Shown: positions 17,682-26,566, numbered from the stretch's first letter. The stretch: 64,000 bases of DNA from Sphingomonas sp. ERG5 (GCF_000803065.1 NZ_JSXI01000079.1:1-64000); one strand, 5' to 3'. Made by a program: numbers and translations. Notes: generated from the letters alone by a model not told the origin.

Positions 17682-18486
17682 TCTTGTAATGTGGCGAATA
17701 ACGCGCGTTGACATAGGCCTGCTGGAGCAATTCGAAGCAGCGCCGAGCGAATTTGGTGTCGCGCGGCCAGACCGGGATGAGATCGCGCGCGACATCCTCG
17801 GCCTGCTCGCGCAGGAAATTGAGCTTGTGTGACTTGGGGCTGTAGAGCGTCAGGACCAGCAAGGTCGTGTGATAAAAGTGCTCCGCCGCCTGATGCAATA
17901 GGAACGCTGCCAAGTTGTTCTCACCATCGTTGATCGCATACCCCGCGTTCTTCAGGAACGCGCTGGCGCTCCGGAACCACTTATCGAAATGAGTCTGCGC
18001 CTCCTCGCGGGCGGCCACGGGATCGAGGGGCTTCGGTACGTCGAACGGATGGTCATCAAGCTGGTACAACGCGATCCCGTCGCGCACGATGTCGACGAAG
18101 AACGGCCATCCCCGCGCCAGCTTGTCGTTCACGTCCTTGAGGCTGTGCACGATGAAATTGACTGGCGCCGAGAGTCGTTTGGCGATCGAATAGTCGCGCA
18201 GCAAATGGTCGCCGGCCTTCGCCCAATAGTCGAGCGTGTCAGTCAGCCGCTCGTCATTGACCACCACGAGTAGGTCGTAGTCGGAGAAATAACCGCCGAC
18301 CGGGTCAGCGACCCAATCGCCGCGCGCATAAGAACCGTAGAGGATGACCTTGAGGATCCGCCCCTGCTTCTTCCACTTCTGCGTGGACAGGCTGACGGCG
18401 TCCTCGAACTCGGCGAACAGGATCTCGACAACACGGTCGAGGTCGCGGCGTTTGCGATCGGGGAGATGGCTGAGGTCGGTTTTCAT
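17587..18486 (-). CDS. Nucleotidyltransferase-HEPN single-chain protein
   Basis: A 299-residue protein with an N-terminal polymerase-beta-type nucleotidyltransferase: GSYARGDW then SDYDLLV supply the GS...DxD catalytic signature (residues about 51-73). The C-terminal half is a HEPN-like helical domain (HQAAEHFYHTTLLVLT). Separate MNT and HEPN proteins form toxin-antitoxin pairs in which the MNT AMPylates the HEPN RNase; here both are in one chain, so the role is uncertain. No clean R-x4-H motif is visible (ARYSPH is the nearest). Its 3' end overlaps the caspase gene by 95 bases on the other strand. Confidence 0.8.
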   Translation of the reverse strand: MKTDLSHLPDRKRRDLDRVVEILFAEFEDAVSLSTQKWKKQGRILKVILYGSYARGDWVADPVGGYFSDYDLLVVVNDERLTDTLDYWAKAGDHLLRDYSIAKRLSAPVNFIVHSLKDVNDKLARGWPFFVDIVRDGIALYQLDDHPFDVPKPLDPVAAREEAQTHFDKWFRSASAFLKNAGYAINDGENNLAAFLLHQAAEHFYHTTLLVLTLYSPKSHKLNFLREQAEDVARDLIPVWPRDTKFARRCFELLQQAYVNARYSPHYKITAEELDWIVSRIELLQAEVKSVAERRIAAG

Positions 18487-18568
18487 CGGAGGTGAATCCT
18501 AGCGGTCTTCTCGCGTGCGAAGCAATGGCATCGACCCCGCGCCGCGGCGGCGCGGGGTCGGGCAGGGC

Positions 18569-18889
18569 TCAGTCGGCCGGGTTCCAGATGATGGCGAAGG
18601 TGTCGTCATCGTCCTGGCCGGCGGCGCGGCCGAGATTGGCGTAGAGCCGGCGCGGGCCGAACTCAGGGGCGGCGAAGCTCAGCGACACATAGTCGTTGCC
18701 CGAGGTTTCGCTGCGACGCAGCCAGCCGGCGCCGACCTCGACACCGCCCGAGGTGACGCGATAGTCGGGTTGGCTGTCGCCGGACTTGCGGTTGTTGGGC
18801 ACGATCAGGATCTCGGCCCGGATCGAGAGGGTCTTGAGCTCGCCCTTGAAGGCGTTGCCGTCGCGGGTGACATAACCGATAGCGGCCAT
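18569..18889 (-). CDS. DUF736 family protein
   Basis: A 106-residue protein beginning MAAIGYVTRDGNAFKGELKT, typical of DUF736, a family common on alphaproteobacterial plasmids and integrative elements. It is rich in beta strands and ends in IIWNPAD. AAGGAG lies nine bases before the ATG. Function unknown; it marks element backbone immediately before the biosynthetic-looking operon. Confidence 0.88.
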   Translation of the reverse strand: MAAIGYVTRDGNAFKGELKTLSIRAEILIVPNNRKSGDSQPDYRVTSGGVEVGAGWLRRSETSGNDYVSLSFAAPEFGPRRLYANLGRAAGQDDDDTFAIIWNPAD

Positions 18890-19303
18890 GGTACTTCTCC
18901 TTCTTGCTCGCCTCGGCGGAATGCCGGGCGATGGGCAGGCCGGAGGGACGGGCACAGCGAAACGGCGAACCCGAAGGGCCGAAGCGGCAGCGGAGGATCG
19001 GAGCCAAAGGCTTATTTGAGAGCGAAGCGACCGCGAGGAAGGCCCCCCAGCGGCCGGGGAAATAAGTCGGCAGGCGATGGTTTGGCCGGATCGCGACCGT
19101 CCCAGGTCACAGGCCCAAGGAGCCGGCAATTCCGAGGGGAAGGCAGGAGATCCCCGCCGCCGATCGGTAGCGGGAACGTACGGCAGCGCCTCCGTCAAGA
19201 GCGAGCCCAGCATCCTGTCATCGACTCCGGCTGTGTCGCAGCGATCGCCGGGCCAATCCCGGAGCTTGGCCGGCGCGGCAGCGGATCGATATCCAGGGCA
19301 CCG
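18890..19303. other. Intergenic stretch between DUF736 and the five-gene operon
   Basis: About 414 GC-rich bases containing the DUF736 promoter region. No gene, repeat, tRNA or convincing terminator was recognised. It separates element backbone from the operon ending at 19304 and is a plausible insertion boundary. Confidence 0.4.
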
Positions 19304-19942
19304 TCAGCCGATCGCAAGCGGCATGCGCCCTTCAAGCAGCCGCTCCGCCATAATCGCGATGTTAAGGTAATAGCGTTCGAAACGCGGCACCAGGTCATGC
19401 AAGCCGACCCGCCGCTCCGCGTCGTGCCAGCGGTCGGCTAGGCGATCATATTCGATACCGGCGCCGGTCACCTCCCGTCTCGATCCGTCGAACAAGTCGA
19501 AAATCGCCTGGATGTCGATCGCCAGCACGCCGTGCACTTCGCCGGGATCGGGTGCGAAGCGTAGGCCGGGCGTCGCCAAGGCCATGAAGACCGACTGGAA
19601 CTCGCGATTGCGGTCCCCTGTCGGCATGTCCGCCGTTTCGCAGCGATAGCCCAGATGGTGCAACGGCGCCGGAATCTCGATGCCAAGCTCCTCGGGCACC
19701 TCGCGGAGTGCGGCAAGATCATCTTCCCCCGCAAGTATGTGCCCGGCGGCGGTTGCATCGAGCTTACCCGGATTTGCGCGAACATCGGGACCGCGCAGTT
19801 GGAAGAGCAGCCGCCCCCCCTCCCGCGGATCCACCAGCCAGAGGTGAACTGTGCGATGCCACTCGCCCCGGCGATGGGCTTCGTCGCGATCCATCGTTCC
19901 GCACACGCGCATGTTCGCATCGTAGATGTCGAGCCGCTCCAC
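19304..19942 (-). CDS. NUDIX hydrolase-like protein
   Basis: A 212-residue NUDIX-fold protein resembling the isopentenyl-diphosphate isomerase/YfcD branch (EWHRTVHLWLVDPR, NPGKLDATAAGH). The Nudix box is GHILAGEDDLAALREVPEELG, but one residue is missing between the first Glu and the REVPEE block compared with the consensus G-x5-E-x7-REUxEE. The GTG start at 19942 follows AGGGGA. It is the last gene of the minus-strand operon, 11 bases after the kinase-like gene, and would process a nucleotide-linked or pyrophosphate substrate in that pathway (inference). Confidence 0.75.
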   Translation of the reverse strand: MERLDIYDANMRVCGTMDRDEAHRRGEWHRTVHLWLVDPREGGRLLFQLRGPDVRANPGKLDATAAGHILAGEDDLAALREVPEELGIEIPAPLHHLGYRCETADMPTGDRNREFQSVFMALATPGLRFAPDPGEVHGVLAIDIQAIFDLFDGSRREVTGAGIEYDRLADRWHDAERRVGLHDLVPRFERYYLNIAIMAERLLEGRMPLAIG

Positions 19943-19953
19943 GCAGCATTCCC

Positions 19954-20616
19954 CTAATGATCAAGCCCCGATGCCTCGGTGTCCACGCGATGCAGTAGAG
20001 GCTCAAGCCGCTGTCGGATATCGAGGAAAACCATATCGGCCGATCTGTCAGCGTCGATGATGTCGTACCCCCGCGCGTCGGCCAGCGTACGGAGATGCAT
20101 CCTCACCTTATCCTGATGGCTGATGAAGGCCCCATCGCTGCAACTCCAGTCGCACCCGGATTCATAGGGCCTGTGGACATGCCCGCGCGCGACGATGGCG
20201 CGCGGATCCATGTCGAGAACCAGGGTCAGGTCGGGTTCCGGGAAAAAACTGCAGACGGCGCCGAGCCAGGCCGGGTCGAGGCCCATCGCGGCCTCGGTCG
20301 CGTAATGTTTCTGCCAATAGCCATCGTGTAGCAGCAGTTCCCCTGACCGCGGCGGGAGTGCGCGGATCAGCACCGCGTTCATATAGATCAGCCAGAGCGC
20401 ACGGCTCTCGTCGCGCATCTGCGGCAGGAACTCATGGGCCAGGTTCTCGTACGGCACGCCGAAAAAGGCGCATTCGGGGACCCGCTCGGCATCGAAGATG
20501 TCCCGCTTCGCCATGCTGCGTGCCGGAATGCCCCTTTCGTCGCGGGCCCAGGCGAGGAGCCGGTCGATCTGTGTCGATTTGCCGCAGCCGTCTCCACCCA
20601 GAATGTTGACGAACAT
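19954..20616 (-). CDS. Thymidylate-kinase-like P-loop kinase
   Basis: A 220-residue P-loop protein with Walker A GGDGCGKST at the very N-terminus, and a later LVLDMDP segment like the thymidylate-kinase fold. It lacks the close similarity to Tmk that a housekeeping enzyme would show, so another phosphoacceptor is likely. It lies six bases after the amidohydrolase gene and eleven before the NUDIX gene in the same operon. A role in phosphorylating an intermediate made by the nucleotidyltransferase/amidohydrolase partners is speculation. Confidence 0.7.
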   Translation of the reverse strand: MFVNILGGDGCGKSTQIDRLLAWARDERGIPARSMAKRDIFDAERVPECAFFGVPYENLAHEFLPQMRDESRALWLIYMNAVLIRALPPRSGELLLHDGYWQKHYATEAAMGLDPAWLGAVCSFFPEPDLTLVLDMDPRAIVARGHVHRPYESGCDWSCSDGAFISHQDKVRMHLRTLADARGYDIIDADRSADMVFLDIRQRLEPLLHRVDTEASGLDH

Positions 20617-20622
20617 CGAGGC

Positions 20623-21828
20623 CTAGCTCGCCACAGCCAGCGGTACCGGTCCCGCCTGCTTGAGCAGGGCGTCTGCGTCGAATCCGAACAATCTGGCGGC
20701 ATTGCCGAAGACGATGGCGTGCGCCTCGTCTTCCGGGACCTCCGCCAGCAGGTCGGCCAGGAAGGGGATTGAGTTGGGCTGGGTCGATTGCTCGTGCGGA
20801 AAGTCCGACCCCCACATCAAACGGTCGATGCCGATCTGGTGGCGCGCCGCGACCGCGAACGGATCGTAGATGATCGAGACATAGACGTTGCGTCGGAAAT
20901 AGTCGCTCGGCGGCCGCGGCGTTGCGCTCGCCTGCGCGCGCTTGCGAATGCGCTGGTTCCAGGTCCAGTCCATCTGCCACTGGAAATAGGGAATCCAGCC
21001 CCCTTCATGCTCGCTCGTTTCGACGACCAATTCGGGGTGCCGCTCGAACACGCCAGCGAAGATCAGGTCGGCGAGCGACATCCGCACCCAATAGTCCGCG
21101 TTGACCCTCAAGCTGTAGTTCACCTTGGCGAAGTTGACGCCGTACGGGCCGTTGTAATTGGTCAGGACATGCAGCGAGAGGGGAAAACGATGCGCCGCAG
21201 CGGCGGCCCATAAACGCTCATAATCGGGGTGCCCGTAGTTGCGCTCCGCGCCCGGATAGCAGCTGATCATGCCCCCGGAAAAGCCGAGGCGAGCGGTACG
21301 CTCGATCTCGCGCACGGCGTCGTCGGGATCGTAATTATTCAGCATGGCGACCGGCTTCAGCGCATCGCGGTCCTCAGCGCAGAAATCGGCGATCCAGTCG
21401 TTGTAGGCGCGGCAGATCGCACCAAAAATGTCGGGCTCCGCAATGCAATAATTAGTGATCCCCTGGGTTGGCCGGATGACCGCGCCCACCACGCCGTCGA
21501 TGCGGTTCGCCGCGAGATAGAGCGACGGCGTATAGGCCGCAGGATCGACATCCTCGAACGTCGAATGGGTGAGGACCGCGCCTCGGGCCGCCACGACGTC
21601 GGGCTTGGTCGCGACGCTGCCGGAGCGCCGCCGCCGCCCGCTGACCGAGCCGATGCGCTGGCCATCGAACATCCAAAAGTCGTTGCCGTCGATGCGGGCG
21701 ACCTGTGGCGCACGATCGCGATATTCCCGGTCGATCCGGCTGGTCCAGAGGTCTGGCGGCTCAATGATGTGCGAATCGGACGAAATGATCGCCATCGGCC
21801 CCGTTCCGGAATGTGCCGTGTTCTGCAT
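20623..21828 (-). CDS. ACMSD-type amidohydrolase
   Basis: A 401-residue amidohydrolase of the amidohydrolase-2 / aminocarboxymuconate-semialdehyde decarboxylase group. The first metal-binding motif is degenerate (SDSHIIEP in place of D-x-H-x-H). Later sites are LSLHVLTNY, ETSEHEGGW and WGSDFPHEQS, which carry the expected His and Asp ligands. AAGGGGAG precedes the ATG at 21828. It sits between the NTase-PqqD and kinase-like genes with short spacers. Members act as hydrolases or non-oxidative decarboxylases. Confidence 0.82.
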   Translation of the reverse strand: MQNTAHSGTGPMAIISSDSHIIEPPDLWTSRIDREYRDRAPQVARIDGNDFWMFDGQRIGSVSGRRRRSGSVATKPDVVAARGAVLTHSTFEDVDPAAYTPSLYLAANRIDGVVGAVIRPTQGITNYCIAEPDIFGAICRAYNDWIADFCAEDRDALKPVAMLNNYDPDDAVREIERTARLGFSGGMISCYPGAERNYGHPDYERLWAAAAAHRFPLSLHVLTNYNGPYGVNFAKVNYSLRVNADYWVRMSLADLIFAGVFERHPELVVETSEHEGGWIPYFQWQMDWTWNQRIRKRAQASATPRPPSDYFRRNVYVSIIYDPFAVAARHQIGIDRLMWGSDFPHEQSTQPNSIPFLADLLAEVPEDEAHAIVFGNAARLFGFDADALLKQAGPVPLAVAS

Positions 21829-21846
21829 GTTCGGGCTCCCCTTGCG

Positions 21847-22986
21847 TCAGATGAATGCCCTGTCGCCGAGCATGGCGTGGACATCGTCGATGGCTGTTGC
21901 GATCTCGGCGCTGGTCGCGGGGCTGATCTGGGCCAGCCGCTGCGCTGCCTCGCCTGCGGTAGCGGTACCGTCGAAGTGCAGCAGCACTTCATGCGCCAGC
22001 GGATTAATATAGATGACCTCCGGGCTCGCCACACGCGAGAGCCAGATGCCGCGGGCGTCGCGCTGGATCTGGCTGTCGAGCCGCAACGCGGGCAGGACAC
22101 TGCCGCCCCCTGCCCCGTCCCGGCGCACCTCGGGGAAAATATTGTTCTCGCTGTCCAGCGGATAGCCGGCCAGGAAACGATGCTGCGCCCAGGGCACGAT
22201 CGAGAAGCGCAAGCCGAGCAACGCGCGAAAGGCGGTTTCGGCGGCGCTATCGCCGATGCGGCGGTCAAGTGCGAGCCACGCGTCGTAGATCCGGTCCAGA
22301 TCAAGGCCGCCGGGCAGACACGTACCGGCGCGGACCGTCCGGAGCGCCGCGAGTTGACGCGTCTGCCATTTCTCGGCCGGATTGGTTTCGCCGAGCCCCG
22401 CGAGCAAGGCCGCTGCAAGTCGCCACCGAAAGGCGCGCAGCAACGGGCGCGCACTGTCGTCGTCGCCGCTTTCAATGAAGCCGAGGATGTCGATATGCAG
22501 CGCCCCCATCCAGGCAACAGCACGATCGAGCAACACCCGCCCCAGCTTGCGCCGGTCAATCGCGCCCACGAGACGCTGCCATGCGCCGGTGCCGGTGATC
22601 GGCTGTGCGATGCGGAGCTGGTGCAGCAGCTTTACCTCGGCGTCGGAAAAGTCGGCGACCGCCTGGCGCGGATCGCGCTCGCCGTCGCTATCGACCGCGC
22701 CCAGCCTGGCGAGCAGTTCGTCCAGATCCGCCCCGCAAATGGTTTCGACGTCGGCGGCGAAGGATCCCAGATCCAAGATTTCCACCGGATCCCCGCCCTG
22801 GAGGGCGAACCGATCGGCCGAGATTCGGTAGATATCGACATCGGAGCGATGGTTGCCGAGCTCCTCGCAGAGCGACCCCGCGAGCACCAGCACGTCATCC
22901 GGGCCGCGATGGACCTGCTCTAGTATCGCCTCGATCAATGCCTGCCGCGAAGAATGGTGGAAGCGGAGGAATGCGTCCACATCCAT
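21847..22986 (-). CDS. Nucleotidyltransferase fused to a PqqD/RRE-like domain
   Basis: About 379 residues. The N-terminal part has a nucleotidyltransferase core, LVLAGSLCEELG then RSDVDIY (GS...DxD, near residues 38-52). A helical middle follows. The last 70 residues (VIYINPLAHEVLLHFDGT, then a final helical pair) look like PqqD, the fold that serves as a RiPP recognition element. NTase/PqqD pairs also occur in the uncharacterised HPr-rel-A type systems, which is the nearest precedent I know. It starts 14 bases after the TPR gene. The fusion suggests nucleotidylation of a peptide or peptide-bound substrate (inference). Confidence 0.6.
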   Translation of the reverse strand: MDVDAFLRFHHSSRQALIEAILEQVHRGPDDVLVLAGSLCEELGNHRSDVDIYRISADRFALQGGDPVEILDLGSFAADVETICGADLDELLARLGAVDSDGERDPRQAVADFSDAEVKLLHQLRIAQPITGTGAWQRLVGAIDRRKLGRVLLDRAVAWMGALHIDILGFIESGDDDSARPLLRAFRWRLAAALLAGLGETNPAEKWQTRQLAALRTVRAGTCLPGGLDLDRIYDAWLALDRRIGDSAAETAFRALLGLRFSIVPWAQHRFLAGYPLDSENNIFPEVRRDGAGGGSVLPALRLDSQIQRDARGIWLSRVASPEVIYINPLAHEVLLHFDGTATAGEAAQRLAQISPATSAEIATAIDDVHAMLGDRAFI

Positions 22987-23000
22987 CGGACCCACGCCGC

Positions 23001-23639
23001 TCAGCGAACGTCTGAAATCTTGGCGGCGAAGCTGTTGACGAGACCCCCGAGCGCGGGAAGCCGGTTGGGATCGTTGGCCAAGAGCCGCGTCGTGGACTCC
23101 AGCGCCGCCATCTCGTCCCTGTCGAGGAAGCGGCTGCTCAGTTCGATCGCTGCGGCGGCCTCGTTATTCGAGATGTGCATCCGCGCCAGCTGCCCTGCTG
23201 ACTGACCGTCGCGCGGTTCGAGCTTGAGCGCTTGTGCATAGGCCTGCTGCGCCGCCGTCAGGTCGCCATTGGCGCGATAAGCGTCGCCGAGCACGGTCAA
23301 CCCGGAGAGCGGCCTCCCGCTGATGTCCTTGAAACGGAAGTCTGGATTCTTGCCAACGAACGCCTTGATGATCGCAAGTGCCTTGACGGGCTCGCCGATC
23401 TTCAACTGAACGATCGCGATCCGAACGACCGCCTCTGCCGCATCCCCGGCCGCTTCATAAGCCGCGAGCGCTGTCGCGAACTCACGTCCAACCTCATGGA
23501 TCTTGCCGGCAGCGACAAGAGGCGCCGCGCCGGCACCGCCCCGCTCGACCGTCGCGACGAGAGAGGTCACGATGTCAACGATCTGGCGACCACGATCGAC
23601 ACTCTTCTGGAAAGGGAAACTACCCGGATTCTTCTGCAT
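23001..23639 (-). CDS. TPR protein, first gene of the operon
   Basis: A protein of about 212 residues with a polar N-terminus (MQKNPGSFPFQKSVDRG) and TPR-like helical pairs from about residue 45, clearest at LGDAYRANGDLTAAQQAYAQ. There is no signal peptide. GGGAGG lies five bases before the ATG at 23639. It opens the five-gene minus-strand operon and may be a scaffold or a carrier for the substrate. No specific family is recognised. Confidence 0.65.
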   Translation of the reverse strand: MQKNPGSFPFQKSVDRGRQIVDIVTSLVATVERGGAGAAPLVAAGKIHEVGREFATALAAYEAAGDAAEAVVRIAIVQLKIGEPVKALAIIKAFVGKNPDFRFKDISGRPLSGLTVLGDAYRANGDLTAAQQAYAQALKLEPRDGQSAGQLARMHISNNEAAAAIELSSRFLDRDEMAALESTTRLLANDPNRLPALGGLVNSFAAKISDVR

Positions 23640-23776
23640 CGACACCTCCCTGACCAGCCAGAATGATGCTCAGACACTGAGCGCACAGAACGGCACAACT
23701 GAGAGCGGCGAATCGAATAGATTCGTCAAACCGAAATACCCCTTAAACTAATTCTCATCCTCTTACGCCGAGATAT

Positions 23777-23920
23777 ATGTCCGAAATGAATGGTTCATTG
23801 GAGAGCTCCTCAATCTTCCCGAACCTCGCCTGCAATCGCGCACGAATGCTCTTTCATCGTGCGGAAAGCGGCGTCACCCCAAAGTCGCCGGAAAGTAAAT
23901 TGCTCGCCACACGAAATTAG
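23777..23920 (+). CDS. Possible 47-residue peptide
   Basis: An open frame MSEMNGSLESSSIFPNLACN... ending in TRN, in the gap between the divergent TPR and amidohydrolase genes. There is no good ribosome-binding site. It is listed only because the neighbouring operon carries a PqqD-like domain and such systems act on short peptides; it may be chance. Confidence 0.2.
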   Translation: MSEMNGSLESSSIFPNLACNRARMLFHRAESGVTPKSPESKLLATRN

Positions 23921-23956
23921 TGTTGACTTACGCGCTCTGAAAAATGGAGGTGCGTG

Positions 23957-25519
23957 ATGGGAATGTTTGCCACGGCAGCCGGTGTCGACCGGTATGTGCT
24001 GATCGGCCGGATCGTCACGATGGATGCGGCGGGCACGGTTCATCCACGAGGCGCGCTTTGCATCGAGCGCGACCGGATCGCGGCGGTGGTGGCCGATCCG
24101 GCGCATCTGCCCGACGACTTTTCCAACGTGACGCCGATCGAGACCAAGGGCACGATCTATCCTGGACTGATCGAGCTCCACAACCATCTGAGCTACAACT
24201 TCCTGCCGCTATGGACGGTGCCCAAGCGCTACACCAACCGGAACCAATGGCGCGAACATGAACCAGACTATCAGACAAGCATCGCCATCCCTGCACGGAT
24301 TATCGGGTCGAACACGGATCCCGATTATGCGCGCAGCATCGCGCGCTTCGTTGAGTGCCGCTCGCTGCTCGGCGGGACGACGACGACCCAGGGCCTGAGT
24401 TCGAGCGGGACCGGCGGCAAGAAATGGTATCAGGGTCTGACGCGCAATGTCGAGGCGCCGCTCGATCCGATCTTCCCGGCGGCGGGCGGCCAGACGCTCG
24501 ACTACCGGCCCGCGGAAATTGCATCGGAACTGGTACCCGCGCTCAAGAAGGATCGCCCCTTCTTCTACCATCTCAGCGAGGGAACCGACGCCGACGCCCG
24601 ACAGCGTTATCTCGATCTTGAGTACGTGCCCGGCAGTTGGGCAATCGACGGCGACCTCATCACCATTCACTGTATCGCACTACAAACAATCGATTTCCAG
24701 CGCGTCGCCGCTGCCGCGGGCATGGTCTGGTCGCCGCTCTCCAATCTCCTGCTTTATGGCGCGACTGCCGACGTCGCCGCAGCCCGTAAGGCGGGCATGA
24801 AGATCGCGCTCGGATCTGACTGGTCGCCGAGCGGAAGCAAGAACCTATTCGGCGAACTCAAGATCGCCCGGATCGTGAGCGATCATGCCGGCGGCCTGTT
24901 CAGCAATGTTGAACTCGCGCGCATGGTAACCTCTACGCCGGCCGCAATGCTTGGCTGGGACAACCAATTGGGCAGCTTGGTCCGCGGCAAGAAGGCGGAC
25001 CTGCTGGTCCTCGAGGGCGCCGTCGACGACGAATACGACCAGTTGATCCGCGCCAAGGAAGACGACGTGCTGGCGGTGGTGATCGACGGGCGACCACGGC
25101 ACGGTCGGATGGGGTTCCTCGACTTCGACGCGACACGGCAAGAACGGATCGTCATCGGCGGTAAGGACTATAGTCTCGACCTGACCGAACAGGGCAGCGA
25201 CCCGCTTGCTGGCCTGTCGCTCGCCACTGCGATCGCCAAGTTGACCGACGGCCTGGCGCGTTTACCCGATCTCGCCGCCAAGGCGCCCGCTCCCGGCACG
25301 CGCGCCTTCGACCTGATCGAGCGGGAGGCGATCAGCATCGATTTCGAACTCGACGAGACTCCCGGCGACTTCAGACATTTCCAGACCATGGCCCTGGCAG
25401 CCGCGCCGACGCTCCGGCCCTTGCCGATGGCACCCATCACGGCGGTCGATGACCCCGATTTCGTACCTGCGCTGAAGGCCAACACAAACATTCCCGACTA
25501 TTTACGCAACGCGCTCTAG
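23957..25519 (+). CDS. Amidohydrolase (cytosine deaminase/TrzN-like)
   Basis: A protein of about 520 residues with the metal-dependent amidohydrolase fold. Ligands are visible as ELHNHLSYN, FYHLSEGTD, ITIHCIAL and GSDWSPSGSKN, and the composite beta-sandwich is formed by the N-terminal VLIGRIVTMD and C-terminal GKKADLLVLEG segments. GGAGG lies six bases before the ATG at 23957. It is divergent from the five-gene operon, separated by about 317 bases. The substrate is unknown; relatives deaminate or hydrolyse ring amides. Confidence 0.83.
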   Translation: MGMFATAAGVDRYVLIGRIVTMDAAGTVHPRGALCIERDRIAAVVADPAHLPDDFSNVTPIETKGTIYPGLIELHNHLSYNFLPLWTVPKRYTNRNQWREHEPDYQTSIAIPARIIGSNTDPDYARSIARFVECRSLLGGTTTTQGLSSSGTGGKKWYQGLTRNVEAPLDPIFPAAGGQTLDYRPAEIASELVPALKKDRPFFYHLSEGTDADARQRYLDLEYVPGSWAIDGDLITIHCIALQTIDFQRVAAAAGMVWSPLSNLLLYGATADVAAARKAGMKIALGSDWSPSGSKNLFGELKIARIVSDHAGGLFSNVELARMVTSTPAAMLGWDNQLGSLVRGKKADLLVLEGAVDDEYDQLIRAKEDDVLAVVIDGRPRHGRMGFLDFDATRQERIVIGGKDYSLDLTEQGSDPLAGLSLATAIAKLTDGLARLPDLAAKAPAPGTRAFDLIEREAISIDFELDETPGDFRHFQTMALAAAPTLRPLPMAPITAVDDPDFVPALKANTNIPDYLRNAL

Positions 25520-25571
25520 CGGACCACGGCGCGACTTGTCCGCGACGCATGCCACGCGCATCGCCTGGAAA

Positions 25572-25778
25572 ATGATCAACGACATCCTCAAGCTGATCGA
25601 GCGGCTAGCCCCCGACCCTGTGTGCGACGACTGCATTGCCGAGCGTCTGCAGCTTGCCGACCTACAGAAGGTGAGGATCGCCACGAATGCACTCGCCGGC
25701 ACCAGCCGGTTCGAGCGGTGTTCCGATACCTGCGCGCTTTGTGATCACAAGAAGCTGGCGACGCGCCGATCGCAGTAA
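25572..25778 (+). CDS. Small CxxC/CxxC putative zinc-binding protein
   Basis: About 68 residues: MINDILKLIERL, CDDCIAERL, then CSDTCALC near the C-terminus. The two cysteine pairs suggest a zinc-ribbon-like fold. The spacing resembles small conserved proteins of unknown function in proteobacteria. It lies 52 bases after the amidohydrolase. The start is uncertain, with an open frame to 25536. Confidence 0.5.
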   Translation: MINDILKLIERLAPDPVCDDCIAERLQLADLQKVRIATNALAGTSRFERCSDTCALCDHKKLATRRSQ

Positions 25779-25799
25779 AGCGGGTCTCCCGCCCGATCA

Positions 25800-26223
25800 T
25801 TACCGGCCGGATATCGGCGCGTAGCGGCGTACCGCGAAGCCGCCCTTGATCGGCGCGCAGGACAAATCCCTGCCCCGCACCGAACAGCGCTCGGAGATTG
25901 TCGGTGCTGGCGAATGGATCGCGCGGCTTGCAATCGCGGCCCCGCGCGCAAAGGTCGGGCAGCTCAGGCGCATCGAAGCCCTGCAGACGAATTCGCGTGG
26001 CTCCGCAGCGCAGCGTGTCGCCATCGACGACGCGCGGATCGGTGCAGCCGACATCCTCGCTCGATGTGACGGCCAAGACCTGGGTATCCGGCATCTCGGC
26101 CAGCCCCAACCCGAGGGCCGCCCCCGCCAGAAGGCCGATCGCGGTCACCGGGCCATAGCGCCGCATCAGGGTCGGCTTTCGCGCCGACCGGCGGACGAGG
26201 GAAATATTGGGTTTGCGACGCAT
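25800..26223 (-). pseudogene. Thermonuclease (SNase-like) with internal deletion and frameshift
   Basis: The frame from ATG 26223 encodes a membrane-anchored N-terminus (about residues 22-40) and the SNase start VVDGDTLRCGATRIRLQGFD, up to STDNLRALF. The expected centre, with the TDRYGR block, is absent, and the C-terminus DLSCAPIKGGFAVRRYA resumes in another frame that stops at 25800. Comparison with the intact copy at 32684-33055 places the loss near 25860-25880. This is therefore a relic, not a working nuclease. Confidence 0.7.
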
Positions 26224-26374
26224 GGGTCTATCAGACGCTGATTTTCCTGACATTGGATGAAGGACGATGACCTCCGTCATCCGGCTCGGCCGACGCTCCG
26301 AGGGACGTCCCGCGCTCTTGCCGTCGCGTCGATCCGCAGGCAATCTCGCGGTCCTCATTGAAGAGGAGTTGCCC

Positions 26375-26566
26375 ATGTATCGTTTCGCTCTCGCTTTGGC
26401 TGCTATCACGATGCTCGCCAGCCCGGTGACCGCCGCCGGCACGCGCTGCCGTGACGCCCATGGCAAGTTCATCAAATGCGCGCCCACCCCGAAAAAGGTC
26501 GTGCGCTGCAAGACCGCCAACGGCAAGTTCGCCAAATGCGGCACGCCCGGCGCCAAACCACTCTGA
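26375..26566 (+). CDS. Small secreted Cys-containing protein
   Basis: Sixty-three residues: a signal peptide (MYRFALALAAITMLASPVTA) and a mature part with two similar units, RCRDAHGKFIKC and RCKTANGKFAKC, each bounded by cysteines. GAGGAG precedes the ATG at 26375. The paired units suggest two small disulphide loops in the periplasm. Function unknown; such proteins occur widely in alphaproteobacteria. Confidence 0.65.
   Translation: MYRFALALAAITMLASPVTAAGTRCRDAHGKFIKCAPTPKKVVRCKTANGKFAKCGTPGAKPL

Noticed and set aside
21229..22923. Long plus-strand frame of 564 codons
   Set aside because: It lies antisense to the NTase-PqqD and amidohydrolase genes, has no homology-like motifs, and arises from high GC content.
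23922..23957. TTGACT near the second amidohydrolase as its promoter
   Set aside because: The distance to the ATG leaves no room for a -10 box and a leader; no matching -10 is present.
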